From the NCBI RefSeq assembly GCF_024972755.1, contig NZ_CP087724.1, positions 1,860,001 to 1,924,000 on the forward strand: a DNA stretch of 64,000 nucleotides, in the 5' to 3' direction. Below the pieces are notes generated by a model. It made no database searches. It was not told where the DNA came from and saw nothing but the letters and a program-made list of their open reading frames with translations. The position numbers and the translations under genes are program-made. Origin of the DNA: Halanaeroarchaeum sp. HSR-CO (lineage in GTDB: Archaea > Halobacteriota > Halobacteria > Halobacteriales > Halobacteriaceae). Below, piece after piece: positions 1 to 8,631 of this stretch (the stretch's first letter is position 1; each line of letters opens with the position of its first letter).

Positions 1-711
1 TCCCGGACGGCCCGGGGGACCTCGGCGGTAAATCTCCTGAATCTGGACGACGAAGAGGAGATCAACGCGGTCGTCGCGACCGACGACTTCGAGGACGGCG
101 AGTACCTCACCATGGCGACCCGCGACGGCTACGTCAAGCGAACGGGCGTGGAGAACTTCGAGAACATCCTCTCGACCGGCATCATCGCCATCTCCCTCGA
201 AGACGCGGACGAACTCGTCGACGTCGAGGTAACGAACGGCGCCTCCGACATCGTCCTCGGGACCGAGACCGGGATGGCCATCCGCTTCGACGAGACCGAC
301 GTCCGGTCGATGGGTCGGAATGCCCGAGGCGTCCGCGGCATCAAACTCGAAGAGGGTGACCGGGTCGCCGGCGTCAGCGCGATCAGAGAGACAGACGATC
401 GCAACCTGTTGACCGTGACGAGACGGGGGTACGGCAAGCGGACGCCGCTCTCGGAATATCGTCCCCAGTCGCGCAACGGGAAAGGACTGGTCGATATCAA
501 GACGGCGGAGCGCAACGGGCGCGTCGCGGCGATCGAGGCGGTCGAGGACAGCGATCACGTCATCGCGATGAGCGAAGGCGGGCAGTTGACCCGCATCCCG
601 GTCGCCGAGATATCCTCGGTCGGCCGGAATACGAAGGGCGTCCACGTGATGGACATCGAGACGGGCGACAGGCTAGCGGGGATCTCCGTCTTCCCGGAGC
701 CAGAAGCGTAG
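1..711 (+). CDS. gyrA: DNA gyrase subunit A, C-terminal part (5' truncated by window)
   Basis: The reading frame is open from the first base to the TAG at 709-711, giving 236 residues of a protein whose start lies outside the window. The residues form repeated beta-pinwheel blades of the GyrA C-terminal DNA-wrapping domain. Examples are a TRDGYVKRT blade near the start, then [22 protein letters not shown] and a later [20 protein letters not shown]. Each blade carries the family's (M/L)x(T/S)xxGxxxR pattern and an RxxRG-like turn. This domain wraps DNA so that gyrase introduces negative supercoils using ATP bound by GyrB. An internal ATG at 112 is not the start, because homologous sequence continues upstream. 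The identification is firm. Confidence 0.93.
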   Translation, partial: SRTARGTSAVNLLNLDDEEEINAVVATDDFEDGEYLTMATRDGYVKRTGVENFENILSTGIIAISLEDADELVDVEVTNGASDIVLGTETGMAIRFDETDVRSMGRNARGVRGIKLEEGDRVAGVSAIRETDDRNLLTVTRRGYGKRTPLSEYRPQSRNGKGLVDIKTAERNGRVAAIEAVEDSDHVIAMSEGGQLTRIPVAEISSVGRNTKGVHVMDIETGDRLAGISVFPEPEA

Positions 712-732
712 ACGGTCTACAGTCGATTCGTT

Positions 733-1107
733 CTACGAGAGATGGGCGGCGACGTCGCTGGAGGAGACCATGCCGACGAAGTCGTCGTCCACCACGGGGA
801 GGTGTTTGATGCCGTACGTCGTCAACATTGCGGCGACTTCCTCCATGTAGAGGTCGGGCGTGACCGTCTCGACTTCCTTGGTCATCACGTCCTCGACCGT
901 GAGTTCCGTCAGGTCCTTCCCGTCGGCGACGGCGGCGATGATGTCAGTACTCGTGATGATCCCGTGGCGGCTCGCCGTCACCACGAGGGCGGCGATGTCG
1001 TGTTCGCGCATGACCTCTGCTGCGGTCTGTACGGATTCGTCGGGAGCGATCATCTCCAGTGGTGTCGACATTACGTCTTCGACGCGTGTCGGTCCATCAG
1101 ATGCCAT
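733..1107 (-). CDS. CBS-domain pair protein
   Basis: A 124-residue protein made almost entirely of two CBS motifs. CBS1 covers about residues 8-62 (VEDVMSTPLEMIAPDESV to GIITSTDIIAAVADG) and CBS2 about 70-123 (VEDVMTKEVETVTPDL to GMVSSSDVAAHLS). Stand-alone CBS pairs bind adenine nucleotides or similar ligands and usually sense energy state. The partner is not visible here. The ATG at 1105-1107 is chosen because the longer open frame upstream has no CBS or other recognisable sequence. The gene is convergent with gyrA, with a 21-base gap. Confidence 0.85.
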   Translation of the reverse strand: MASDGPTRVEDVMSTPLEMIAPDESVQTAAEVMREHDIAALVVTASRHGIITSTDIIAAVADGKDLTELTVEDVMTKEVETVTPDLYMEEVAAMLTTYGIKHLPVVDDDFVGMVSSSDVAAHLS

Positions 1108-1195
1108 AGTGTGAACAGTGGGTCCGCAAACAATGGTGTTTCGACTTTTCCTCGGACGTTGATACGACGGCGCGGAGGTGACACGACCACTCGAC

Positions 1196-2104
1196 TCAGA
1201 GGATCCGCTTGCCGAGAGCGCTGGCCGCGAGTTCCGCGGCCATCTCCGCCGTCTGGTTGCGTTCGTCCAGGATCGGATTGACCTCCACGAGTTCCAGCGA
1301 TCGCAAGACGTCGTACCGGCGGTCGAGATCGGCGAGCAGTTCCATCGCGGCGTGGGCCTCGCGATAGGTGACGCCACCCCGAACCGGGGTCCCGACGCCC
1401 GGCGCTTCGTTGGGGTCGAGCCAGTCCAGGTCGAGACTGACGTGGATCCCCTCGACACCGTCTGCGGCGACCGCGAGGGCGTCCTCCACGACGGTGGTGA
1501 GCCCGCGTTCGTCGATGTCCGACATCGTGTAGGCCGTGACGTCGCTCGCCCGGATAGCTGCCCGTTCGCTCTCGTCCAGGTCGCGGAGGCCGACGAGTGC
1601 CACGTTCTCCTCGCTGAGCCCCGCTGCGGTGGCCCAGTCCATCTCCGCGAACTCGTCGAGGCCCAGAGCGGCCGCCAGCGGCATACCGTGGACGTTACCA
1701 CTCGGCGACGTCGAGGGCGTGTTGAAGTCGCCGTGAGCGTCGAACCACACGACGCCGGTAGGGTCGGTCCGGGCCGACCCGGCCATCGACCCGATGGCGA
1801 CGGAGTGGTCGCCACCGAGGACCAGCGGCACCTCGCCGTCCTCGATAGCTGCCGCGACGTCGTCGGCCAGACGGACGTTCACCTCCCTGACGGCGTCGAT
1901 GTGTCTGGCGTTCACGTCCGAGCCGTTCTCTCGTTCCTCCATCAGCGGTGCACGAACGTCGCCGATATCCGCACAGGCCGCTCCGGCCGCCCTTATCTGC
2001 CGGTCGAGGCCGGCGTATCTGATGGCCGACGGACCCATATCCACACCTCGTCGATTCGCGCCGTAATCGGTCGGCGCTCCGATGATTCGGACGGCATTCG
2101 TCAT
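1196..2104 (-). CDS. rocF: arginase / ureohydrolase family
   Basis: A 302-residue ureohydrolase that splits arginine (or a related guanidine) into urea and an amine, using two manganese ions. The metal motifs are all present: GGDHS at about residue 96, DAHGDFN at about 121-127, and SLDLDWLDP at about 221-229 ahead of GVGTPVRGG. The GNVHGMPLA stretch after the second motif fits arginase better than agmatinase, but substrate is inferred from family only. The ATG at 2102-2104 is chosen; the open frame runs 27 codons further upstream without conserved sequence. It lies downstream of the epimerase gene on the same strand, 64 bases apart. Confidence 0.85.
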   Translation of the reverse strand: MTNAVRIIGAPTDYGANRRGVDMGPSAIRYAGLDRQIRAAGAACADIGDVRAPLMEERENGSDVNARHIDAVREVNVRLADDVAAAIEDGEVPLVLGGDHSVAIGSMAGSARTDPTGVVWFDAHGDFNTPSTSPSGNVHGMPLAAALGLDEFAEMDWATAAGLSEENVALVGLRDLDESERAAIRASDVTAYTMSDIDERGLTTVVEDALAVAADGVEGIHVSLDLDWLDPNEAPGVGTPVRGGVTYREAHAAMELLADLDRRYDVLRSLELVEVNPILDERNQTAEMAAELAASALGKRIL

Positions 2105-2168
2105 GGGCGACCCTAACGGATGGATCGTGAAATCGCTTCGTGTCTCGACCGACTGCAGAAGGAGGGCC

Positions 2169-3086
2169 TTACTGGTAGGGGGCACAGACCCGCCGGATGC
2201 CCTCCTCGAAGGAGATGGACGGCGACCAACCGGTCGCGCCCTCGATCTTCGTGGCGTCAGCCATGGTGTCGTGGACGTAGACGTCCTCGGGGATGGGATT
2301 CTCGACGTAGGTCGGCTCGACCGCCGTTCCCAGTTCGTCGTTGATCATCTCGACGACCGTCTCGAAGTCGTACTGCTCGCCCGTCCCGACGTTGTAGATG
2401 CCGGTCAGTTCGTGCTCGGCCGCCTGGATGGTCGCCTCGACGACGTCCTCGACGTGGGTGAAATCCCGTGTCTGGGTGCCGTCGCCGTAGATCTCGGGCG
2501 AGCGACCGTTCGCGACGTCGTCGGCGAACTGCGCGATGATGTTGGCGTACTCCCCTTTGTGTTCTTCTGCCCCGTTGTACCCCTGGTAGACCGAAAAATA
2601 GCGCAGCCCGGCCATCGACATGTCGTAGTAGTTGGCGTAGTACTCCGCGTAGCGCTCGCGGGCGAGTTTCGACGCCTCGTAGCCGGTTCGGGCGTCGACG
2701 TCCATCGACTCCGGGGACGGTTCCGTCCGGTCCCCGTAGATGGACGACGTCGTCGCGTAGACCACGGTGTCGCCGCCATGGCGGCGGAACTGCTCGACGG
2801 CGTTGACGAATCCCTCGACGTTCACCCGAGCGCCCCGCTGGGGATCGTCTTCGTGCATCGCCATCGACGAGAGCGCGGCGAGGTGAAAGAGGACGTCCAC
2901 GTCCGCCGGGAGATCCGCTTCCAAAACGCTTCGCTCGTGAAACTCGACGGCGTCGTCGAGGTTCTCTTCGGTGCCGAGGAACAGGTCGTCGACAACGATT
3001 ACCTCGTTCTCGGTGGCGAGTGTATTGGCGAGATTCGACCCGATGAATCCGGCGCCGCCGGTGACGAGAACCCGTTGTCCATTCAT
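2169..3086 (-). CDS. NAD-dependent epimerase/dehydratase (UDP-glucose 4-epimerase-like)
   Basis: A 305-residue extended short-chain dehydrogenase of the GalE/RmlB type. The Rossmann motif GGAGFIG is at about residues 10-16, an acidic residue pair (VVDDLF) closes the second strand for NAD, and the catalytic YxxxK appears as YEASK near residue 140. TTSSIYG precedes it. Proteins like this interconvert or dehydrate UDP- or dTDP-sugars for cell-surface glycans. The exact sugar cannot be read from sequence. Length matches the family (300-330). The start ATG at 3084-3086 is directly followed by the Rossmann strand. Confidence 0.85.
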   Translation of the reverse strand: MNGQRVLVTGGAGFIGSNLANTLATENEVIVVDDLFLGTEENLDDAVEFHERSVLEADLPADVDVLFHLAALSSMAMHEDDPQRGARVNVEGFVNAVEQFRRHGGDTVVYATTSSIYGDRTEPSPESMDVDARTGYEASKLARERYAEYYANYYDMSMAGLRYFSVYQGYNGAEEHKGEYANIIAQFADDVANGRSPEIYGDGTQTRDFTHVEDVVEATIQAAEHELTGIYNVGTGEQYDFETVVEMINDELGTAVEPTYVENPIPEDVYVHDTMADATKIEGATGWSPSISFEEGIRRVCAPYQ

Positions 3087-3215
3087 ATGTGGCCTTCTGC
3101 CCGACGGTATGATAACCGCTTCGAATAGCGGCAGGTTCGGCCTACAGGGCTCGTCGCGCCCATCTGAGCCCGTCAGTCGGGGGTTTTATCTGCGGGAGGA
3201 ACCTCTATTCGAGAT

Positions 3216-3749
3216 ATGTCGTCAATCGAATTAACGGCCAGCCAAAAAACCATTCTCCGGGCACTCGTCGACCTCTACACCCAGCGCGAATCTGCCGTCA
3301 AGGGCGAGGACATCGCCGAGGAAGTAGACCGGAATCCGGGAACGATCCGCAACCAGATGCAGAGCCTGAAAGCACTCCAGCTCGTCGAGGGCGTCCCGGG
3401 CCCGAAGGGCGGATACAAACCGACGACCAACGCCTTCGAGGCACTCGAGATCGAACAGATGGACCGTCCCGCGAACGTGGACGTCTACCTCAACGGGGAA
3501 CTCATCGAGGAGGCAAACGTGCAGGACATCGATCTCTCCAGCGTTCACCACCCCGAACTCTGCCGTGCCGAAATCCAGCTTCGCGGCTCAGTCAGGGATT
3601 TCCACGAGGGTGACTCGGTCTCCGTCGGACCGACCCCCATCTCGAAACTCGTCGTCGAGGGGTCAGTCGACGGAAAGGACGACGCCCACAACATCGTCAT
3701 TCTCAAGATTGACGACATGACTGCACCGGCCGAAGAACCGGAGCACTAA
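3216..3749 (+). CDS. winged-helix transcriptional regulator, haloarchaeal type
   Basis: A 177-residue protein with an N-terminal winged helix (about residues 1-70: LTASQKTILRALVDLY, then GEDIAEEVDRNPGTIRNQMQ as recognition segment, and GGYKPT as wing). The C-terminal part (about 80-170) is a small acidic beta-rich domain with DVYLNGELIEEANV. I do not recognise its ligand. A box TTTTAT at 3184-3189 lies about 28 bases before the ATG and a GGAGG-like stretch sits between, so the start is well supported. It is divergent from the epimerase gene. Confidence 0.75.
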   Translation: MSSIELTASQKTILRALVDLYTQRESAVKGEDIAEEVDRNPGTIRNQMQSLKALQLVEGVPGPKGGYKPTTNAFEALEIEQMDRPANVDVYLNGELIEEANVQDIDLSSVHHPELCRAEIQLRGSVRDFHEGDSVSVGPTPISKLVVEGSVDGKDDAHNIVILKIDDMTAPAEEPEH

Positions 3750-3806
3750 CCGGCACGACTCCCTCCAAACGGAGGGGTTGTAAGGAGGCCGACCCGACGG
3801 ATAGCC

Positions 3807-4961
3807 ATGACCGACTCGGTCGTCGTTTTGGGTGGAGGCTACGCTGGAACCGCGGCCGTCACGCGATTGCAGGACCGGGCGATTGACGACTATTCTGTGA
3901 CCTGGATCGACGATACCGTGTATCACCTCGTACGTCACGAGCTCCATCGCGCCGTCCGCGACCCCCTGGTTCGCCACGACATCACGGTCCCCCTCGAGGC
4001 CATCGCTCGTGATGATACCACCGTCATACAGGGGGTCGTCGAGAACGTCGACGTGGACGATCGGACCGTCGGTCTCGCCGGTGGGACGACCGTCGACTAC
4101 GACTACCTCGTCGTCGCTATCGGATCCGAACCAGCCTACTACGGCATCGACGGCCTCGAGGACCACGCTTACCCCTTGTCCACACTCGAGGACGCCCTGG
4201 CGATCAACGACGCTATCGACGAGGCCATAGCGGGCGCCACTCGAAACGACCCCGTACAGGTCGTGGTGGGTGGCGGTGGCCTCTCGGGCATCCAGACGGC
4301 CGGCGAGATAGCACGATACCGCGACGAACGCGACGCCCCGATAGCGATCATCCTGGTCGAGGCACTCGATCGGATCCTCCCGAATGGCGACCCCGAATTA
4401 CGGGATGCCATCGAGGCCGCGCTGTCGGCGGCCGACGTTCGCATCCTGACGAACGATCCCATCGTCGAAGCCACCGCCGAGGCGGTCCAGTTCGATGCAC
4501 GGGATCCGATTCCGGCAGACGTTCTCGTGTGGACGGGAGGTATCAGTGGTCAGGCAGCGGTCGGCGCGACGAACGTGGAGAGCCAACACGACCGACTTCT
4601 CACGGCGGGTGATTTTCGGACGAGCGACGACAGCATCTTCGCTGTCGGAGACTCGGCGCTGGTGGACACGCCGAACGGACGGGCCCCGCCGACCGCCCAG
4701 GCAGCCATCCAGTCCGGAACTGCCGTCGCGGACAACGTATCGCGAGCGATCCGGGGAGAACCCCTCACCGAATGGACCCTCACCGATCGGGGGACGCTCG
4801 TGTCCGTGGGCGAGACGACGTTCGCCATCGACGTCCTCGGGCTGCCCACCGGCGTCGTCGGCGGGACCGTCGCGTCGGTGTTGAAAAAGGGCGTCGCCGC
4901 CCGGTGGCTGGCCACGGTGACCTCCTGGCCACGGGCGATGCGGGCCTGGAACTCGCTTTGA
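3807..4961 (+). CDS. FAD-dependent NADH dehydrogenase-like oxidoreductase (NDH-2 family)
   Basis: A 384-residue flavoprotein. The FAD motif GGGYAGTAA is at about residues 8-16 and the second dinucleotide motif GGGGLSGIQTAGEIA at about 151-165. A third FAD-contact ATG-like element appears as FAVGDSALV near residue 277. The pattern matches type II NADH dehydrogenases and related sulfide:quinone reductases. No paired redox cysteines are present, so it is not a classic SQR or thioredoxin reductase. It probably feeds electrons to quinone at the membrane surface. It converges on the uridine phosphorylase gene with a single-base gap. Confidence 0.8.
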   Translation: MTDSVVVLGGGYAGTAAVTRLQDRAIDDYSVTWIDDTVYHLVRHELHRAVRDPLVRHDITVPLEAIARDDTTVIQGVVENVDVDDRTVGLAGGTTVDYDYLVVAIGSEPAYYGIDGLEDHAYPLSTLEDALAINDAIDEAIAGATRNDPVQVVVGGGGLSGIQTAGEIARYRDERDAPIAIILVEALDRILPNGDPELRDAIEAALSAADVRILTNDPIVEATAEAVQFDARDPIPADVLVWTGGISGQAAVGATNVESQHDRLLTAGDFRTSDDSIFAVGDSALVDTPNGRAPPTAQAAIQSGTAVADNVSRAIRGEPLTEWTLTDRGTLVSVGETTFAIDVLGLPTGVVGGTVASVLKKGVAARWLATVTSWPRAMRAWNSL

Positions 4962-4962
4962 T

Positions 4963-5784
4963 TCAGTCCAGAGTCAGGCCCGCGTGCCAGTGGTCGACGC
5001 CAGCAGCACGTTTCGTCTCGTCCATCGCCGCCAGCAGGTTGACGGCCAGACTCGCGACTTCGGCCGCTCGTTCGTCGCCCTCTTTGCGGAACTCCCCGGT
5101 CACGCGGTTGGCGTAGACAGAACAGACGGCACCCGCTCTGAGCCCGTAGACGTTCGCCAGGGTGAGAATGGCGCTGGCCTCCATCTCGACGTTCGTGACG
5201 TTCGCGTCCTGGAGAGCATCGATCAGGTCCTCGCTTCCCGCCGCCTCGAACCCGCCGAATCCGGGGCGGCCCTGCCCCGCATAGAAACTGTCGGCGCTCA
5301 TCGTCAGACCGACGTGGTAGTCGTAGTCCAGCCGTTCGGCCGCCGCGACGAGTGCGGAGACGACCTCACGGTCGGCGACGGCCGGGTAGTCCTCCCGGAC
5401 GTACTCCGCACTGGTTCCTTCCTGCCGGACGGCCCCGCTCGTAATGACGAGGTCACCGACGTCCATTCCCGGCTGGATGGCACCACTCGATCCGACTCTG
5501 ATGAAGGTGTCAGCACCGATCCGGGCCAGTTCCTCGACGGCGATGGCGGCGGATGGACTGCCGATACCGGTCGAGGTGACCGATATCGGGACGTCCTCGT
5601 AGGTTCCGGTGACGGTCCGGTACTCGCGGTGATAGCCGCGTTCTGTCGCGTCATCCCAGAACTGCGTGATCCGGTCGACGCGTTCGGGATTGCCCGGTAA
5701 CAGTACGGCGTCGGCCACGTCGTCCGCGCCGACGTCGAGGTGGTACTGGACGTCGTCGCTGGGGTCCTCGCTAGTGGCGGGCAT
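4963..5784 (-). CDS. udp: uridine/nucleoside phosphorylase
   Basis: A 273-residue member of the purine nucleoside/uridine phosphorylase family, which cleaves nucleosides with phosphate to a free base and ribose-1-phosphate. It shows LLPGNPERV (phosphate loop), GIGSPSAAIAVEEL, RVGSSGAIQ, and the nucleoside-binding NVEMEASAIL, all in expected order. The ATG at 5782-5784 is chosen; the much longer frame upstream overlaps cdd in another frame and has no family sequence. It is the last gene of the nucleoside cluster, 44 bases after cdd, so cytidine deaminase would deliver uridine directly to this enzyme. Confidence 0.9.
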   Translation of the reverse strand: MPATSEDPSDDVQYHLDVGADDVADAVLLPGNPERVDRITQFWDDATERGYHREYRTVTGTYEDVPISVTSTGIGSPSAAIAVEELARIGADTFIRVGSSGAIQPGMDVGDLVITSGAVRQEGTSAEYVREDYPAVADREVVSALVAAAERLDYDYHVGLTMSADSFYAGQGRPGFGGFEAAGSEDLIDALQDANVTNVEMEASAILTLANVYGLRAGAVCSVYANRVTGEFRKEGDERAAEVASLAVNLLAAMDETKRAAGVDHWHAGLTLD

Positions 5785-5828
5785 CGATGGCTCGAATTCG
5801 CCTGCGATCCGCAAAGAAGCTTCGCCAC

Positions 5829-6215
5829 TCAATCGAGCAGTTCGTTCGAGAAGGCGTGTGGGAGAAGCTCGCCCAGCGAGTACTCGGTCACACCGTCGTC
5901 GTCCTCGGTGAACACGGTCAGTTCCGGGTCGGCGAACTCGGCCAGCGTCTGTCGACACATCCCACAGGGAGTGACCCCGTCGCGTTTCTCGGAGGTGACG
6001 GCGATACGGGAGAACGTCTCGTGGCCGGCCATCCGCGCCCTGACCAGTGCCACCTCCTCGGCGTGGAGGCTGTTCGAGAAGTTCGAGACCTCCATGTTCG
6101 TCCCCGTGAACACGGAACCGTCGGCCGTCTCGATGGCCGCACCGACGGGATACTCCGAGTAGGGGACGTAGGCCTGCGACGTGGCCTCCCGGGCCGCCGC
6201 CATGAGTTCGTGCAT
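5829..6215 (-). CDS. cdd: cytidine deaminase
   Basis: A 128-residue zinc enzyme converting cytidine or deoxycytidine to uridine or deoxyuridine. The HAE motif is at residues 51-53 and the zinc site PCGMC with Cys84 and Cys87, the standard arrangement of homotetrameric cytidine deaminases. The length is typical (about 130). It sits between the second permease gene (46-base gap) and udp in one co-directional cluster. The function is secure. Confidence 0.93.
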   Translation of the reverse strand: MHELMAAAREATSQAYVPYSEYPVGAAIETADGSVFTGTNMEVSNFSNSLHAEEVALVRARMAGHETFSRIAVTSEKRDGVTPCGMCRQTLAEFADPELTVFTEDDDGVTEYSLGELLPHAFSNELLD

Positions 6216-6260
6216 GGACGACGGTACGAAAGCGGGCGAAAAATACCTCCCGACTCCCGC

Positions 6261-7358
6261 TCACTCCTCGCCGGACTCGTAGTGTTCGCCGGCGGCCTTC
6301 GGGATGCGGGTTTTCCCGACGAGGGCGAGGACGACGATGACCGTCAGATAGGGGATGGTCCGCACGAGCGGTTTCGGGATGGCGAGCACGTCGCGAGCCT
6401 GGAGTGTCAACTGCACGGCGTCCAGACCGGCGAACAGGAGCGTCGAGAGCATCGCGCCGATCGGGTTGTAGTTCCCGAACAGGTAAGCGACGATGGCGAT
6501 GAATCCCTTCCCGTTGACCATCGTCGGACCGTTGCCCGTGAACTGGCCGAGGCTCAACGAGAGTGCCGCGCCGCCGATTCCCGAGAGCACACCCGACAGC
6601 ATCACGGCGGCATATCTGACCTTCCGGACGCTCACGCCGGCGGTGTCGAGGGCCTTCGGGTTCTCGCCGCTGGCGATGACCCAGCGGCCGAAGGAAGTGC
6701 GATAGAGCGTGTACCAGGAGGCCCCCACGGCGGCGAACATCAGATAGACGACGGGACTGGCGTCGAACAGCGCCCCGAAGAAGGGGATCTCCGAGAGATA
6801 GGGAATCGTGATACTGCTGAAGGTCTCGACGCTGTCGGTGTTCGGCCCACCGTAGATGACCTGGGAGAGGAACGGCGCGAGACCGAGCGCGATGAGCCAG
6901 ATAGCGAGGCCAGCGATGATCTGGTCCGCCCGAAACTCGATCGTCACGACGGCGAACAGGGCCGCGAGGATGGTACTCGCGAGCACGCCTGCCCCCATTC
7001 CGATCCAGATGCTCCCGGTGATATCGGTCGCGTAGACCCCGCCGAAGGCACCGATGATGAGCAGGCCTTCGAGACCGATGTTGATGACGCCGCTCTTCTC
7101 CGCGAAGATACCACCCAGGGCCGCGAAGGCGATGGGGACAGAGAGACGCAATGCGGACGCGAGCGTGCTCTTGTCAGTCAAGATGTCGAAGAGACGACCG
7201 GTCGTGGATTCGGGATTCAGCGCGCCGAAGACGCCGATCACCACCAGCACGAGGAGGGTGGCAACGACGAACAGCCCCCGATTGCCGATGCCGGCGAGGC
7301 GGCCCGGGAGTCGATCGGTGAGTGTGCCGGTCGCGTCGCGTCTGTCCGCTTCACTCAT
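6261..7358 (-). CDS. nucleoside-type ABC transporter permease (BPD_transp_2), second subunit
   Basis: A 365-residue membrane protein with about 8-10 hydrophobic segments of the branched-chain/ribose/BMP permease family. The signature stretch IFAEKSGVINIGLEGLLIIGAFGG is near residue 88, and GFIAIVAYLFGNYNPIGAMLS near 285 is the second family hallmark. It forms the channel with the neighbouring permease, whose 3' end it overlaps by 8 bases. Shorter than its partner, it matches the NupQ/YufQ-like role in nucleoside importers. Substrate is inferred from cdd and udp beside it. Confidence 0.88.
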   Translation of the reverse strand: MSEADRRDATGTLTDRLPGRLAGIGNRGLFVVATLLVLVVIGVFGALNPESTTGRLFDILTDKSTLASALRLSVPIAFAALGGIFAEKSGVINIGLEGLLIIGAFGGVYATDITGSIWIGMGAGVLASTILAALFAVVTIEFRADQIIAGLAIWLIALGLAPFLSQVIYGGPNTDSVETFSSITIPYLSEIPFFGALFDASPVVYLMFAAVGASWYTLYRTSFGRWVIASGENPKALDTAGVSVRKVRYAAVMLSGVLSGIGGAALSLSLGQFTGNGPTMVNGKGFIAIVAYLFGNYNPIGAMLSTLLFAGLDAVQLTLQARDVLAIPKPLVRTIPYLTVIVVLALVGKTRIPKAAGEHYESGEE

Positions 7359-8631
7359 CGTCGGTCACCTCCCCACCATCGGGCGCAGCCTGCTCCGGTT
7401 CGGCGATATTCTCGGGGAGGATGCGGGCGCCGATGAGCCGGAAGAACTCCGGCATCGCGACGAACAGGATGATGAGACCCCGGAGGACGCCCACGAGCTG
7501 TGGCGGAACGTCGGAGCCGACGTCCACGACGATGGACCCGCTCTTCAACACGCCGAAGAGCAAAGCGGCGAACCCGACCCCCAGCGGACTGTTCCCCGCG
7601 AGGATGGAGACGGTGATGCCGTCGAATCCGTAACTCGGGACACCCGTCTGGAAGTTCCCGAGCACCATCAACACGTAGACGGCGCCGCCGACACCTGCCA
7701 GGGCCCCGGAGAGCACCATGCTCGTCACGATGGTCCGCTCCGCGTCGACCCCCGCGTACTCGGCAGCCGTGGGCTGGATGCCACTGGTACGGATATCGTA
7801 GCCCAGCGCCGTCCGCGTGAGGAGGTACCAGATGGCGAAGACGAGCACGATAGCGAAGCCGAGTGCGAGCAGAGAGAAGTCGTCCCGGGGCTGGAAGACC
7901 ACGTTCGGGAAGAGGGCCACGTCGGGGAGGGCGACCGTCTGATTGGCGAAACTCTCGGGGTCCTTGAATCGGTTCGCGGCCAGGTACAGCGCGATGGCAG
8001 TCGCCACGAAGTTCAACATGATGGTCGTGATGACCTCGTTCGCCTCCGCGTACGCGAGCAGGGCGCCCGGAATCGCGGCGAAGGCACCACCGGCCGTCGC
8101 ACCGATGAGGATCCCGAGTGTGAGCAACACGAGGGTCCCGAATGCACCGGAGACGAACGGCGCGACGTAGAGGAGGACGATGGCCGTTGCGAGTGCCCCC
8201 ATCACGAGTTGTCCCTGTGCCCCGATGTTGAAGATGCCCGCTCTGAAGGCGACTGCGACGGCCAACCCCGCGAATATGAGGATGGTCGTCTCTGAGAGCG
8301 TCGTGGCCAGTTGCCCGTTGAGCAGGTCGAACCCCGGACGGATGATCGCACCGAACTCGCCTTGCAGGGGATTGAAATCCGGATTGATTGGGTTACCGAG
8401 TGCGCCGAGGAACAGTTTGTTGAAGACGAGGAACGGGTCGTAACAGAATCCGACGCCGAAGTAGGAGACCGCTGCCGTCCCGCAACTGGTCATCCGGCCG
8501 GCCATGAGGATGAGGACGAACCCCACCAGCACCGAGAGCAACAGCGATGCCGAACTGATCAGGATTCGTTCGGTCGCCGAGGCACGGACGAGACGGGCGA
8601 GGACGGCCTCCAGTCGGTCGCGGAGGCTCAT
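7351..8631 (-). CDS. nucleoside-type ABC transporter permease (BPD_transp_2), first subunit
   Basis: A 426-residue permease with about 9-10 membrane segments. The family hallmark AGIFNIGAQGQLVMGALA is near residue 130, and DGITVSILAGNSPLGVGFAALLFG near 345. It has a long hydrophobic N-terminal hairpin with a short loop containing two cysteines (TSCGTAAV and GFCYDPF), a feature of the larger NupP/YufP-type subunit. Its start overlaps the end of the ATPase gene by 4 bases (ATGA), so the two are translationally coupled. Confidence 0.88.
   Translation of the reverse strand: MSLRDRLEAVLARLVRASATERILISSASLLLSVLVGFVLILMAGRMTSCGTAAVSYFGVGFCYDPFLVFNKLFLGALGNPINPDFNPLQGEFGAIIRPGFDLLNGQLATTLSETTILIFAGLAVAVAFRAGIFNIGAQGQLVMGALATAIVLLYVAPFVSGAFGTLVLLTLGILIGATAGGAFAAIPGALLAYAEANEVITTIMLNFVATAIALYLAANRFKDPESFANQTVALPDVALFPNVVFQPRDDFSLLALGFAIVLVFAIWYLLTRTALGYDIRTSGIQPTAAEYAGVDAERTIVTSMVLSGALAGVGGAVYVLMVLGNFQTGVPSYGFDGITVSILAGNSPLGVGFAALLFGVLKSGSIVVDVGSDVPPQLVGVLRGLIILFVAMPEFFRLIGARILPENIAEPEQAAPDGGEVTDDE

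Noticed and set aside
2082-3128. Long plus-strand open frame opposite the epimerase gene
   Set aside because: It is a complement shadow caused by high GC3; the epimerase on the minus strand has full motifs. The same holds for long frames opposite udp/cdd/permeases (5787-7436), coxA, ade (41866-43725) and porBA.
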